Assembly (NCBI RefSeq): GCF_000204055.1
Contig: NW_006768841.1
Span: forward strand, 220,824-284,823
Origin: Melampsora larici-populina 98AG31
Lineage: Eukaryota > Basidiomycota > Pucciniomycetes > Pucciniales > Melampsoraceae
Direction of reading: 5' to 3'
DNA: 64,000 bases
Within the stretch, counting starts at the first letter, position 1. Every line of letters starts with the position of its first letter. This document shows, one piece after another, positions 23,923-36,084 of the stretch. The notes under the pieces are model-generated. The model saw only the letters and a program-made list of their open reading frames with translations, ran no database searches and was not told the DNA's origin. The position numbers and the translations under genes are program-made.

Positions 23923-23951
23923 ATGCTCTTCAAATGAATCAGCTCATGTGA
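23923..23951 (+). promoter_or_regulatory. Two overlapping mini-uORFs before the TBC gene start
   Basis: ATG at 23923 encodes MLFK and stops at 23937. ATG at 23934 encodes MNQLM and stops at 23951, one base before the main ATG at 23953. If the mRNA begins upstream of 23923, scanning ribosomes would meet both first. The transcript start is unknown, and the main ATG could also be preceded by an unseen exon. Confidence 0.4.
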
Positions 23952-23952
23952 T

Positions 23953-26900
23953 ATGCATTCATCTTCTCAACCATTACTGCCAAATCAACTTAAGAAAACT
24001 GTGGGTCTGATACCAATCACCAATCAAATCACAGAAACTTCTCAACATCCTCTAAGTCCACTTCCTCCTGATCAGCATCAATCATCAAATACATTCAATC
24101 CATCATCATTATTATCATCATCAACCGGATTACAATCTAATTTATTAGCTCATCAACCCAAGTCTTACTTTGATTTAAAAGCGGATTCTGATCAACTCAT
24201 TTCATCTCAGACTCCTTTGGCTCAAATCTCTCAATTCGATCAACTTCTTCGTCCGCCTACACCTTCCTCATCCACTTTACCTACCTCTCAATCTGATACT
24301 ACGCTTCAAAACCCCTCCTCAAACTCAACCCATGCTTCTAAACAACTCGAACCATCAGAAACTGACGTGTCCAAGCGCATAGCTGAACCAGAACGTCATC
24401 TTCAAACAAACACCTCTCGGCTTCCAAGTCGATCACCTCACAACCTTAATAACAATGTCGAGGAAACATGTGCGATGAATCCAGACCAAGGCCCAACAAA
24501 GCGTAGGAAGTCAAAGACATCTGTAGTAAGGAAAGGCAAAAGTCCCGAAAGAGTTCGGATCACATTATCTGATGAACCCCACCGTCTCAAGTCAAACCGT
24601 CAACTCCTTCGTGAGCTTAGAACTACGATCACCAAATCAGCTCCTCAATCTTCTTCCTCTCGTCCTACTAGCCCATCTTCCTCGTCCAATACATTGGACA
24701 ATCGCGCCATGAGTGACCTGATGTTGACCATCATCAGAGAGCTTTCTTCTCGCTTGGAACAAACGAAACACGAATTGGCCAACAGTCAACTTGATACGAA
24801 AGCTCTCAAATCACTTCTAGTTGATAGTTATTCAGTAGGATTGGGCGAAATTGAAAGATGCTTAGTTCGCTCCAAGTTTGATGCATTTCCAAATCCTTCT
24901 TCAGCTCAGGATTCTGTCAAACCCCCACCAACAACATCTCCTTGGACACTCGAATTGACCGGTCATCGGAGTCGTCATCGGGAGCGTGAATCGGACCAAG
25001 ACTATGCCTCTACTCCATCGACCCGAGATGCGACTGGTCTCTCCAGCAACTTAGATTTAGAAGACTTACGAGAAGCTATGTTTGATAATCCTTCCTATGA
25101 CACTGCCTCTCTATCTAGCTGTCCATCACAATCATTAATCAACTCCCCTACATCATTTGCTGGCCAACTCAATGCCTCTAATCGTAGCTCTCGTTCTCAA
25201 GGAAAACCATCCAAAACTGGTATGATTGGCTCTCGACTTTTCAAATCCGGTTTTGGTCGAGTCTCCAAGCCTGTCACCTCAACACCGACTCTACCCTCAG
25301 GCGGATCACTTCTCCCACCTCACTCCATCACAGATAACGAAACTTGTCAAAAGAAGTTGTCTCAACCCAACGATCCAATCAAAGGCCAGACCAAGAGGAA
25401 AGACTCGATTGGAAGCAGTCTCAGCGGTGTCTCGAGTCAATACAATCATTCTGGGGCGAGTGCGGGCGGGAGCTGGGGCTTTCATGGTTGGAGATGGAGC
25501 AACAAGACTCAGAGCAATACCAGCAAGGTTGCTTCTACCTTTGGTACAGACGCGGATGATGATGAGGAGAGCGAAATTGATATCGAACGACGGTGTCAGA
25601 CCCGACTAGTAGAAGACAGCTCACGCGAAGGCATCAGCAAAGTTGCGGTTGCAGGGATGTCAGAAGGGAAGAGTGGGGCTGAGGGCAAGGGTAGGTTGCC
25701 ACATCACAGCGACCACAGACTGACGGAGGGGCAAGATCGGAAGGACCTCAGCTCACACCAGGTACAGTTGGGAAGTAGTTCTCTTGTGTCAGCTGGTGGC
25801 CACGGACTGCTTGCCAATTTCTTCGAAACCGTTACTCGAAGGTCTGTCTTGTCTTCAATCGACCTGATAACAATCTCTACAGAGTATCCGCGCTTTTCGA
25901 ACTAAGTGAATCACTTTTGCTGACTTTTCTTTCGCCTGATTTTTAGAAGGTCTGCTAGCTCGAATCGAGATCTTCAAGCTCGCGATAGTCGTAAAGTCGA
26001 GCTGAAAGGCAGCACGGACCAAGATATACTCAAAACCGAACCCAATGTCCCCATCTCTCCCCCGACAGACATGGCGTGCCCGGGGCCATCCTCTTCAGGT
26101 ACTCACTCTTTCAACTCATTACCAGCCCAACCTAGTTCGCCAACACAACTTTCCAGAGAATTACAACAAGTGGATCCAAGCCAAAGCTCCTCAAGTTCTC
26201 ATTACGCACAAGCGGCTACACCAACCAGCACAGATACCGACTTTCTCTCGAACAGTGGCCACAACAATCCTTCTAATAGATCCTCTTGCGGTTCCGTCTT
26301 GTCATCTTCCATCAATAGCTTCTCCTTACCCGCGGTACCCTTCCTCCCTGATCCACACGTCACACAATCGGAAGAAATGATAGAACGTCTTGCTTCAAGC
26401 CGTAGCGCCAGCGATGTCAGCTCTTTAGCTGTTTCCCGAGTCTTGAGTGAAGTCCCAGCCCCGCCCCCTACAGTCAACACGGCCGGTGCTGTGCCTGCCT
26501 TCGTCCTCGAAACATCATCTCCTGCAGCTGCCCTCCTCTTGTCCCCCTCTTCGCACACCAGTAGAAGGACTTCGCTCACTGCTGCCAAATCGCCAATTTC
26601 CCACATCTTCCCGACTTCCAAATGTCCCCCTACTCTTTCCACCCAGGCAGATTCGATTTTGCCTTCAGAACCCCCCTTTTCTCACGCATCACCTCCGAGG
26701 ATTCATCAATCACGCGATCCAACCTATGCCGCATCCGCCGCGTCTTTCAGTCCATTACTTGCAAGTGATCGTCATCGGAGCAGAACCTCTTCATCAAATC
26801 CGCTGTCATATACAGCTGAGCAAGGCCCAAGCGATGGAGCTATGTATGATGTCTCATCTGTATCAGAATCTCGGTCTTCTAGCGTATTGTTAGATGTCAA

Positions 26901-29897
26901 TCTCTCAAAAACGACTACTGGCAGCATTTCTTCTTTGAGCATTCAAGAACCCACTCAGTCGGATTGTGGTCATCAAAGTACGGCATCTGACGAGCCTGAG
27001 GTAGCAGACAAAGATGAGACAGTGACAACCGGTAAATTAGTTCCTCACTCCGGTTTGTTAGCCTCTGACGATGTCACGGGTATTGCAGGTCCGGAAATTG
27101 ACAGCAAACCCTTGTTGTCTCGGTTCCCTTCAGCTATTCATCTCCCGACGCATTCCGTCCGTCCTGGCACACCGGCTAAAAAGTCTCAACCTCAATCTAA
27201 ACTCATTGCACATGTGATGACCAAAGGCTATCTATCAACGGCAAAAGCCACGCTAGATACCGACTCTAGTGGCTCCTCCAATACCTCGGCCAAAGTATCA
27301 ACCATAGACCCGCTGAAAACTTTTCCACCAAATGTAACGATCTTCCCAACCCCGGCGCTCAGCCATCTGGCTTCGACCTCCACTCGTCTCTCCTCTCAAA
27401 ATTCTTTCTTGAATCTTCATGGACCCGCACAGCAATCTTCATCGACCAGTCCCGGTATGGTGGATCAACTTCAGCACGTTACGAAAAGCAACATTGCCCA
27501 TCAACCTTTGACTAATCCCAGGGTAATAGACAAACTTGGTCATATCGTTCTTCCATCCACATCAAATACTAACAACAGCACGATGGAGTTGAGTACCTTT
27601 CTCAGTACAAAATCTAACCCGCCCCCATTTTCGGCCTTCAACCGTCAAGCTCTAAGCCCTCTTTGGAAAGGGGTTGACGATAACGACGAGCAACCGATTA
27701 CGGACCGTTTTGGTTTTGTGGTTGACGCCAAGTACGGGATGCGACTGATGAGAGAGTCACGTAACAAGAAGAAGCGACATGTTAAAGATGCCAAAATATC
27801 CATACCCAATGTAGTAGGCCAAGAGTCTTTGATAAGTGACTTGAAGGACGCCCAACAGCCACTCCCGATCAAAATCGATGTCGAGTCGAGTTCCAAAGCC
27901 ATGGCAGCTACTGAAGTGTCTTCTGAATTGGCAGTCAATCCGGAGCCAGCTAGCGATAAGGTGGGTGAATGTGATGATGCTGACTTACAAGGAGAGTCGG
28001 AAGATCAAGAACCAATAGTGACTACAGCTTTACCTATCAAGTCTCAAAACGATGTAGAAGCCGAATTAGCATCTCTACGCGAGTCCCTCGGCCTACCGCC
28101 AGCAACGTCAAAGCCGAATCCAGGGAACTCTCCGGAGAAAGTGAATCATCTCATTATCGATTCCAGCAGTAGTTCAAAAGACGAAACTCCCAATGAAAGC
28201 ATCAGGAGGCTTCTCTCACAACTCAATGAGATGCAGGAGGCATTAGAACGGAATCAATTGATTGAGTGGAACGGGTTTATCTCTAAGCGGAAGGCCAGAT
28301 CTATCAAGACCTTGACGTCAGTAAGTCATCATCATCACAGCAGCGCTTCGATCACGACTGGACCACCTGGCGAAGTGAGTTCCATGCTCCGCGCGGCAAC
28401 CGGCGTGAAGGGCACATCAGATCCCGTTTCACCGGAATCGGTGGGCGCGTTCTTAGGGTTCAGGAAGCCATCAGAAACTACCACTACTGCGACAGCAGGA
28501 GTGAAGTCACCCGCCATGGGTTCCAGTGCAATGAGCTCGAGTCCAAATACACACAATGCAAGCTCGATCAACGGGTTGGCCAACGAAGCGGCACGAAAAG
28601 TCTCGGAAAGAGATTTAATGATTTGCCATGACGAAAACTTGATCGGAATTGCCTCTATGGGTCTCAGTCAGGACCATAAATCAGTCAAAGAAGATTGGAA
28701 AGAGTTCAGAGGCTTAGTGACGAAAGGTGTCCCCATCAGTCTTCGACCGAAGATTTGGCTCGAGTGCTCAGGCGCGAACGAGATGAAGGAACCAGGTTAT
28801 TATTATGATTTGCTCGATTGTCATAAAGATGAGAAAGGGATGGCTCTCAATCAGATTGAATGTGATGTGACACGGTGAGTACTGATTGCCTACACAATGA
28901 TTAAGGTTGCAAGTCTTATTGATGCTGTGATCAAACTGATGCGCAGGACATTGCCCACGAATGTCTATTTTGGAGGGGATGGGCCGGGGGTTAAGAAGTT
29001 GAGGAGGGTGCTAGCAGCGATGTCATGGCACAACCCGGTGGTAGGATATTGCCAGGTAAGCTATCAATGTTTTGGCAGCAGACGAGGTATGATATTCATT
29101 TTTACCATTACTTGGTTTGATCGCTCTAGGGTATGAACATGGTCGCCGCTACACTATTACTCACTATCCCTAATGAAGAGGACGCGTTTTGGATCTTGGT
29201 ATGCATTGTAGATGTGAGTACAAAAGAGTAATTTGTTTTGGGTCGAACATGACAGTTAACAAACAAAATGATTTTACTTGTGAGGTGCTTTCAGAAGATT
29301 TTGCCGTCAGAATATTATACATCTCATCTTCTCAGCTCTCAGGCCGATCAAAGGGTTCTTAAGGATCTTGTTGAAAAGTATTTACCAGAACTTTGGGAGC
29401 ACTTTGAAGGAATGGAGGTCGAATTAGCAGCAATCACGTGAGTGCGACGAAGTGTGGATTGGAAGGGCAAGACGCTGACAAGGAGAGTTTAACAGATTTG
29501 GTTGGTTTTTGTCACTGTTTGCGGATGCACTGCCGATTCAGACGTTGTTGTAAGTGATCCATTCAGATTCGGTGAAAGATCAATGCTGAGTAATTGTGAA
29601 TGTGGCTATTACAGACGAGTGTTTGATTTGTTTCTGATAGATGGAAGTCTGATTTTGTTTCGAGTGGCAATGGCTCTACTGAAGATGCATCGAGAAGAGA
29701 TCTTATCCCATGACTCACCAGCCTCACTTTATGCTTACATGCGAGGCCGAATGACGCTCAGTACTCATCACGCTGATAGGTTGATCAGAGTAGCAGTAGA
29801 AGAATTTGGGGAAGTGAAGAATAAGGAGATCACTAGGTTAAGAGAGAAATATGTAACGGAATTGAAGAAGGAGATGGGATTAGATGAATTTCAGTGA
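23953..29897 (+). CDS. Large TBC-domain protein (Rab GTPase-activating protein)
   Basis: Seven exons with consistent phases: 23953-25841, 25947-28874, 28947-29055, 29130-29213, 29295-29437, 29496-29549, 29615-29897; 1,829 aa. The first roughly 1,500 residues are Ser/Thr/Pro-rich and probably disordered, with a short predicted helix (RELSSRLEQTKHELANSQLD). The C-terminal TBC domain contains WKEFRGLVTKGVPISLRPKI, SWHNPVVGYCQ joined to GMNMVAATLLL, the FWILVCIVD block and FGWFLSLFADALP with RVFDLFLIDG. TBC proteins stimulate GTP hydrolysis by Rab GTPases in membrane traffic. The Arg of the usual IxxDxxR finger is not obvious (QIECDVTRTLP is the likely equivalent, keeping D and R), and the YCQGM glutamine is present. 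The best-supported host gene in the window. Confidence 0.93.
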
Positions 29898-30730
29898 CGG
29901 ATAAACATAATATACGTATGAGTTTGATTATAATAGAAGAATATGACATTCATGCATTTATCGAGATTTGTTATACATAAAGACCAAATCCAACATGTCA
30001 ATAGGCAGCGCTCTGATTGATCTCGACTTTTGACTCTTAAAAGAATTCACCCAGGCAAAGCATTAGAGAACAGCCTTTGTGGATTGCCCAGAACGAAATG
30101 ATCAAATTAAAGAGTGAGAAATGCATACCCAAGTTGAGATTTTGATCGGACTGGACTGATAAGTTTGACCGAGTTGAGAAATATTTAATTTATGATGAAG
30201 ATTGAATAGTAAGAAATCCAAAAGATACTTGATTGAGAAATAAGAACTTTAATTGATCAACTTCGGTTGGAATCTGATCAATTTCTCTTTCTCTTTCACA
30301 TTCACATTCACATCATCCTTGATTGATATCTTTATTGCTTTATACGTCCCCTTTTAGATTTTATTTTATTTGTATCTTATCTTTAAATTCAGAATTCCTC
30401 ACTTCCTTCCTTCGTTTAAAATACTCGATCCTCTCGCACCTTGCCCTCTTTTACACATTGCAACTCAGACTTTGGCCCTACAAGCATTCACTTTCCTTTA
30501 TTTCATAGACATTCTTTCAGATATCATCAACATACTTTCACAATCATTCAAGACTTGCCATTTATTTACCCTCTAGAACAATTTATCAATAGGATCCTTA
30601 CACTTCCACCCAAGCATTCAATAAACTTCACCCACCTCGTCACCGCATCTGAGATTTCCACAGCCACAGATCTACTTGCTGTACCCAATTCTTTTTCATT
30701 CTATTCCAACTTCTTCCGTTTCTTTTTTCA
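29898..30730. other. Intergenic region between two host genes
   Basis: Holds the 3' flank of the TBC gene and the 5' flank of the serine-rich gene. From about 30280 the + strand is pyrimidine-rich (CTTTCTCTTTCACATTCACA and similar), as in many fungal promoters and 5' leaders. No gene is seen. Confidence 0.5.
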
Positions 30731-33700
30731 ATGGAAGAAATACACAAAAGAAGATTCAATGGTAATAACCTACAACAGAAATCATTGTATGCTAAACAAA
30801 TCAATGAAAATCGGACTTCATCTATTGCCAAATCTCCATCTCGTCGTCAAGGAGGGCAATCAAGAAGACCAAGATTGTCATCAATCGGAGCGTTGGATGT
30901 TAAGCAGGATCATTCAAATTCGGCTGCCACCAATTCGATCACCACAAGGAACATGAACTTACTAGAAAGCTATCATGACCTCAAACATCAAGATAACTCA
31001 GTTAGTATAGCATTCATTGATCTCATTGATCTCAATTTGGCAGACTAACTCACCCCTTGCTTACTCGCTGATTCCTCATCACTTCACTCTGCCGATCTCT
31101 TGTTGGGATTTTTCTTTTCTGCTTTGGTACTCTAGAATTCCATCATTTCCGCCATGCCACCATCGCCATCTTCAACGGGTGCAATCGATGCCGCACATTC
31201 ACCTGATGCAGCAATACTTCAGTTCTCGTCGCCCGCCTCTCGTCGAACCTCTTCAGCATCAGATCCGGACAGCGATTCAGACCTCAGCATAGGTAAGTCA
31301 ATTATTCTCATAACATTGTAGTTTTTAAGTGACCGTCATTGATCTTTTGAAGTGACACCTTTTTCATTTTTTTCATTCATCTTCAGATGTGCATGCCTTC
31401 ATGGCCAACGTTCATCTGGCTGTCTCCAAGGCAGCTCAGCAGCAACGTCAGCAGGCTGACAAACCAACTTCTCTCATCAAATCGACTTCATCACCCTTTG
31501 TTACCTCATCGCCCACGTTAAACTTGATTTCAGCTGCGGATTCAAATTCTCCTTCGGCTTCAGCCCGACTTGGTACGATCCATATTGAGCCATTTTCCAT
31601 GTCCGCCCCAGCTACTCAGACGGATTCCGATCAGCGACATGCAGGCCTGGAACCACCCCTCTCTGCCTTTTCTGTCAGCCCGTCTTCGGCATTGAGCTCT
31701 TCAGCCTTTTCGCCTCTTCTCCCCGGGTCTTGGCCTAGGTCACAGGTCTCGATTGTAACTTCTCCTGAAGTGGCTCCGATGCACGACCAAGATTCATTCT
31801 CTACGCAATCTCCCGAATCTCAGCCTCTGAGCTTGATGAGCCTACCGAATCGTGCTCTAAATCGACGATCTCTTTCACTCGGTGGCATTCCATTGGACTT
31901 GCAGGCTTCCCTCGCGCATCTGACAACCCCTGAGCATTCGTCTATCCAACATACGCATTCGAATTCATCTTCTTGCGAGTCTAGTCGTCAATTTACACAA
32001 AGTCCCACTGAGAGTCAAGAGCACATGAACGAGTTTGACCTCAAACTCGAAATCTTACATCGCGCCATTGAGCAAGGTGATCTTGCGAGTCTTGATCTGT
32101 CCACTCTCATTCAGTGGGATGACGAACCTGCAACCCAAAATTTGAAACATCGCCCTTCTATCCCCACTTTGAATACTCGACAGTCATCCACCCCTATCAC
32201 ACTTACCTCTTCTATTGTGTATTCATCCGCTCCCCTCACTGCTGAAGAGCCGCTCTCACACACTGCTAGTACCAACATCAACACCAACTTTTCAAGACGA
32301 CTGGACCGCGCTTCATCGCACCATACCAAATCTTCTAGTGTATCCAATCCAATCAATCTGACTACATCCATCAGGTCTCTCTCAATACCCTCCGGGTTTC
32401 CCATCGAAAATCAAACAATTAAACGTTCACTTCACACTCCACTGATGTCTGAAACTGTCAACCTGGACGATGAATGTGAGAACTTGTCGTTCGAAACAGA
32501 AGATCTGACCAGGGATTCGATTGATGATCTATATGGATCCTTTGACGCTGTTCACCCTCCTCAAGCTTCCCCTTATCGAACCACATCTGCGAGCACCTCA
32601 CGAACTGATATGACCGGTCACTTTCCCTCTCAGCAAAATCGCGCCAATAGCCTTCATCCACATCAAACACCGCCCATTGCTGGAAGGTCTCGACAAAATA
32701 CCCTCTTCATCACTCCTTTGGCTGATCCCGAATGTCAAACAAATTTCGATGGTCATAACAATAGCACACAAAGCAGAATCCACGGTGTTGTGTCAAATGG
32801 TAGCAATCACGCCGCTGGGCATGATCAAAACATCTCCACTGTGCACGCACCCACATCTCCTGTTCGCTGCAGTCATCCCAATGGACCTTGGGAGGATAAT
32901 TGGTCTACGAAGCCTTCACAACCACCTCATAACACTTCCACTCAGTCGACTCCTTCCACAATCAACGAACGATTGAAGAAGTTTGGACGGAAATTTGGCC
33001 TGAATGGCGCCACGAGTAGTAATTCGAAAGGCCACCAATCTACTGATCCACATTACCAGCGAACGTCCCGCAGCTTTTCAACAGCTTCTCAATCTTCACA
33101 GTTATCCCCTGAACATCATCAGCAACATACATCAATCTCACATCATCGTTCAAATCAGCAGCCGCGTCGCTCGCCTAGTATTATAGCCCGAAATTACGTG
33201 CGAGACATCTTACCTGGTTTCAACCCTGCTAATCATTCTCGCCCTAATACCAGGAGTGGTAGTATCACTGATTCTATCCTTAGCCATCGGTGGGACGCAT
33301 CCTCTCCCCCACCCTCTCAACCGCGTAAGTCGAAAGACTTCACCGCCAACACTCGAGGCCAGACTCCGAGAGATGATTTGCAATTCTATGCGGAACAGGT
33401 GGAAAGCCTAACGATGCCATTGTCTGCAAAAGCCGATTCTCCACGATTCTCCAGCGAAGCTGGCATACAAATGCCAGGCAGTTTCTCATCAGGATCAGCA
33501 GCGATGGACACCCAAAGCCTCAGTAGAGCAGATAGCGGTCGGGGGGACGGTGATGCTCAAAGCGAGACTGATGTTTTTTGTCTTCAAAGTAGTACCAACT
33601 CACATCCTCGTCAACCAGCTGAGAAAGTCGCTGATGCAATGAGACTGGATCAGATCTTGAAGCAGCATCAAGCATCGGAGAAACAGTATATGCATAAACT

Positions 33701-33755
33701 TACTCAGAACGTAGCTCGGCGAACACGTTACTCATCTGATGCTGATCTCAAGTAA
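30731..33755 (+). CDS. Serine-rich protein of unknown function, 931 aa
   Basis: Three exons: 30731-31000, 31136-31292, 31387-33755, with phases that join cleanly (G|AT across the last border). The protein starts MEEIHKRRFNGNNLQQ with a basic N-terminus (SPSRRQGGQSRRPRLS). It is low-complexity and Ser/Thr/Pro-rich with many possible phosphorylation sites (RRSLSLGG, SPSIIARN). One less repetitive segment, HMNEFDLKLEILHRAIEQGD, could be a short folded helix pair, and another, NERLKKFGRKFGLNG, is basic. The C-terminus is KLTQNVARRTRYSSDADLK. No signal peptide, membrane segment or known domain is recognised. Likely a host gene, because it has clean introns and no transposon context. It is co-oriented with the TBC gene. 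Confidence 0.8.
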
Positions 33756-34774
33756 TCCTGGTGTATTCATGGCAAAGGTAGTTTGAACAAAGTTATATGT
33801 GAATTGGATTGATTGTGGATGTTATGTTGCGTGCGTGCATAGATTTGTTTAATACTGTATAGGATGACTTCTGAGTCAGAGACGAGATTCTGTTTCGAAA
33901 CCAATATCATATCACAAGACATCAAAAAAGATGTTGTAAATTAATTTTCAGGGGCTTATTCATATGCTATACCTAATTCTGTTGTTCCTTTGAATGATTA
34001 ATAGTTTTTATTTCTTCATTGTTCTTTCGAGTTTGACAATGTGGACACTTTATTCCGTATTGTAATTTTTTATTGGAAGAACACTTTGACAGGGCGAAAG
34101 AATTTTTCACATAATGTTGGCACTGACCATGTGAGATTGAGCCGACTCTTGCGTGTACCGTTGACGCGCCTCCTTGACACTGCGCTCTACTTGCAATTCA
34201 TACTGACACCTTCTTGACTGTTCAACTAAGAAAGACAACATTTGACAATGAGCCCAAACACCGCCTGCCCCAAGCCATATTACACAGAGCACCTTCCAAG
34301 CAGCGGGTATTTGGAGTGGCACAGTTATATCTAAGCTGGTTGATCATTGATTATATTTTGTTACTTATGTGAATGATCTAGTGTCTCTTGAGCTAATCGG
34401 AGGAAGGCAAGTCTGTCGCTCTCAAAAGGTCACCTTGCTCTCTTTCAAAGGTGAAACTTGAGTGGCAAACTGATATGGTTCTCTCCAACCCTTTATTCTT
34501 CATCTTCGAGCTTGTCTGACATCTTGCATTTACCTCGCGCTATTTGCCAACAAGTAGAACTACATGATTCTAATTCTATCAAAAATATACCAAACTGAGT
34601 GATCGCATGGATGGAAAAAATCAAGTAAGTGTCAATCTTTTTTGACTTTTGCAAGAGATTCACAAGCTTTATGGAATTTGTAGCGTCAAATCTGAATGTG
34701 CCTATATGTATTATTTCACGAACCTCAGTCTGTAGTCTGAACGAACTCTTCTTTTGAAGTTATCAAATGCGTAA
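33756..34774. other. Intergenic flank before the second transposon nest
   Basis: Contains the 3' flank of the serine-rich gene, a possible small gene on the minus strand (34107-34322), and otherwise nothing recognisable. Ends at the TAA target of the Harbinger-like element. Confidence 0.5.
34107..34322 (-). CDS. Possible small single-pass membrane protein (3' exon)
   Basis: The frame reads VPLQIPAAWKVLCVIWLGAG, then GVWAHCQMLSFLVEQSRR, followed by a charged, probably helical tail ending AQSHMVSANIM and a stop. One hydrophobic segment is followed by a basic/charged tail, the general layout of small inner-membrane mitochondrial proteins. The frame has no ATG near its start (34322 is GTG), but a CAGCTTAG acceptor-like site lies just upstream, so a 5' exon would be needed and was not found. 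I cannot name a family. It may be spurious. Confidence 0.3.
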   Translation of the reverse strand: MPLQIPAAWKVLCVIWLGAGGVWAHCQMLSFLVEQSRRCQYELQVERSVKEARQRYTQESAQSHMVSANIM

Positions 34775-35838
34775 GAGCATCAGCACCGGGCCTTGTAAAA
34801 AAAGGCCCGATTCGTTCCCTGTATGACACCTAGTTGACAGGCGAGGTGGTGTATTTCTAATTTCCCAGTACTTGGTAATTTTTTGGCGAAACCGAGGCTT
34901 TGCAAAAGCTAGAAAGTCCATTTGATACATCGCCCAAGCGGGCTTGATATGTGATATGTTGACATCATATCAATCGTGGTTGGTGTCCTATTAACCGAGT
35001 GGAATACGGTGCATAGATGATACAAAAAGAGAAGGCTGGAAAATGAAATATGAGAATTGATATTTGAGAATAGCGCGTAGAACCGAGGATAGTTCTCAAT
35101 GAAGTTTTAGAGGAATGAGGTAGCAGCGCCAAAGTCTGGTAGAACCAAATTACATAGAGTCGATGTTTTCGCCCCCTTGTGTAATTGACCGCTTCATCCC
35201 TTTTCCCTCTCTTTCACTTCATCCATCCATCATCCATCTAACTATACAGCATACTCTACTATCAATTGATTTCGTATTTTCCCGACTTTTCGATTTCCCG
35301 CCCACCCTCACCTATATTTGTTTTTTTTATTCTTCAAAGTTTTTTAAAAAAAAAAAAAAAAAAAGTTATATTTCTCTTTTTGATCACCGAACATTTCATA
35401 TTCCTGTCAAAAAAAAAAAAAAAAAAAAATCATCAACACATATTTATTATTCAAGTACTTTTTCACTTCAGTTTCGTTTATTTATTTCCTTTGTCTTAAA
35501 CCTTTATGCCTTAGTTACATCTCACATTATATGTTCTGCTTTTTGTATTTCAGTTATACTCGTGTTATATTTTGTAGGAAGTGTCTTTACGTTGTGTGTT
35601 TACTGGCCTCAGGCCACCCCATAGGGGCTGATGTTTTTCTGTTATCTGTCACACTTTCCGTTCCAGATTCTTGTCTAGTTTCTCACGGACGTAATACATT
35701 TTCGTTCGCGCTACCGCTTCGCGGTCGCGCTCCGCGTACATCAAACAGCTGTATAAGCTCCGTCCTTTTCAGATGCCATCTCAATATCATTCGATAACCT
35801 ATTCCAGGACCCTGGAATGCCCCTACCGAGGTATCTGT

Positions 35839-35965
35839 CGAAAACGTAGCAGAAAATCTCCGGTCTTCATTCTTTTCGGGCCGGATTGCTACGTTTTTGG
35901 TCAGATGCCTACACCGGTTTTCCATTTTTGGAGGCCAGATTGCTACGTTTCTGGTCAGATACCTT
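35839..35965. repeat. Left subterminal repeats of the 5-kb transposon
   Basis: Two direct copies of GCTACGTTTTTGGTCAGAT-like sequence start at about 35888 and 35944, and a reverse-oriented copy (AACGTAGCA) closes the TIR at about 35843-35851. They are probable transposase-binding sites by analogy with other DNA transposons. Confidence 0.7.
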
Positions 35966-36084
35966 CATACAACGGGTTTCTTATAAACAATCAACAAAAA
36001 GCGCCATTTGATCCTTTGCACAGAGCCAACAAAACAATTGAAGCTATTACAACAGGAACGAAGAGACAAAATTGAAGAAAACAA

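Noticed and set aside
35163..35624. 153-codon open frame with two poly-lysine runs
   Set aside because: The lysines come from A20-22 tracts and the rest is pyrimidine-rich non-coding DNA inside the Harbinger-like element; its start codon is followed by low-complexity sequence.
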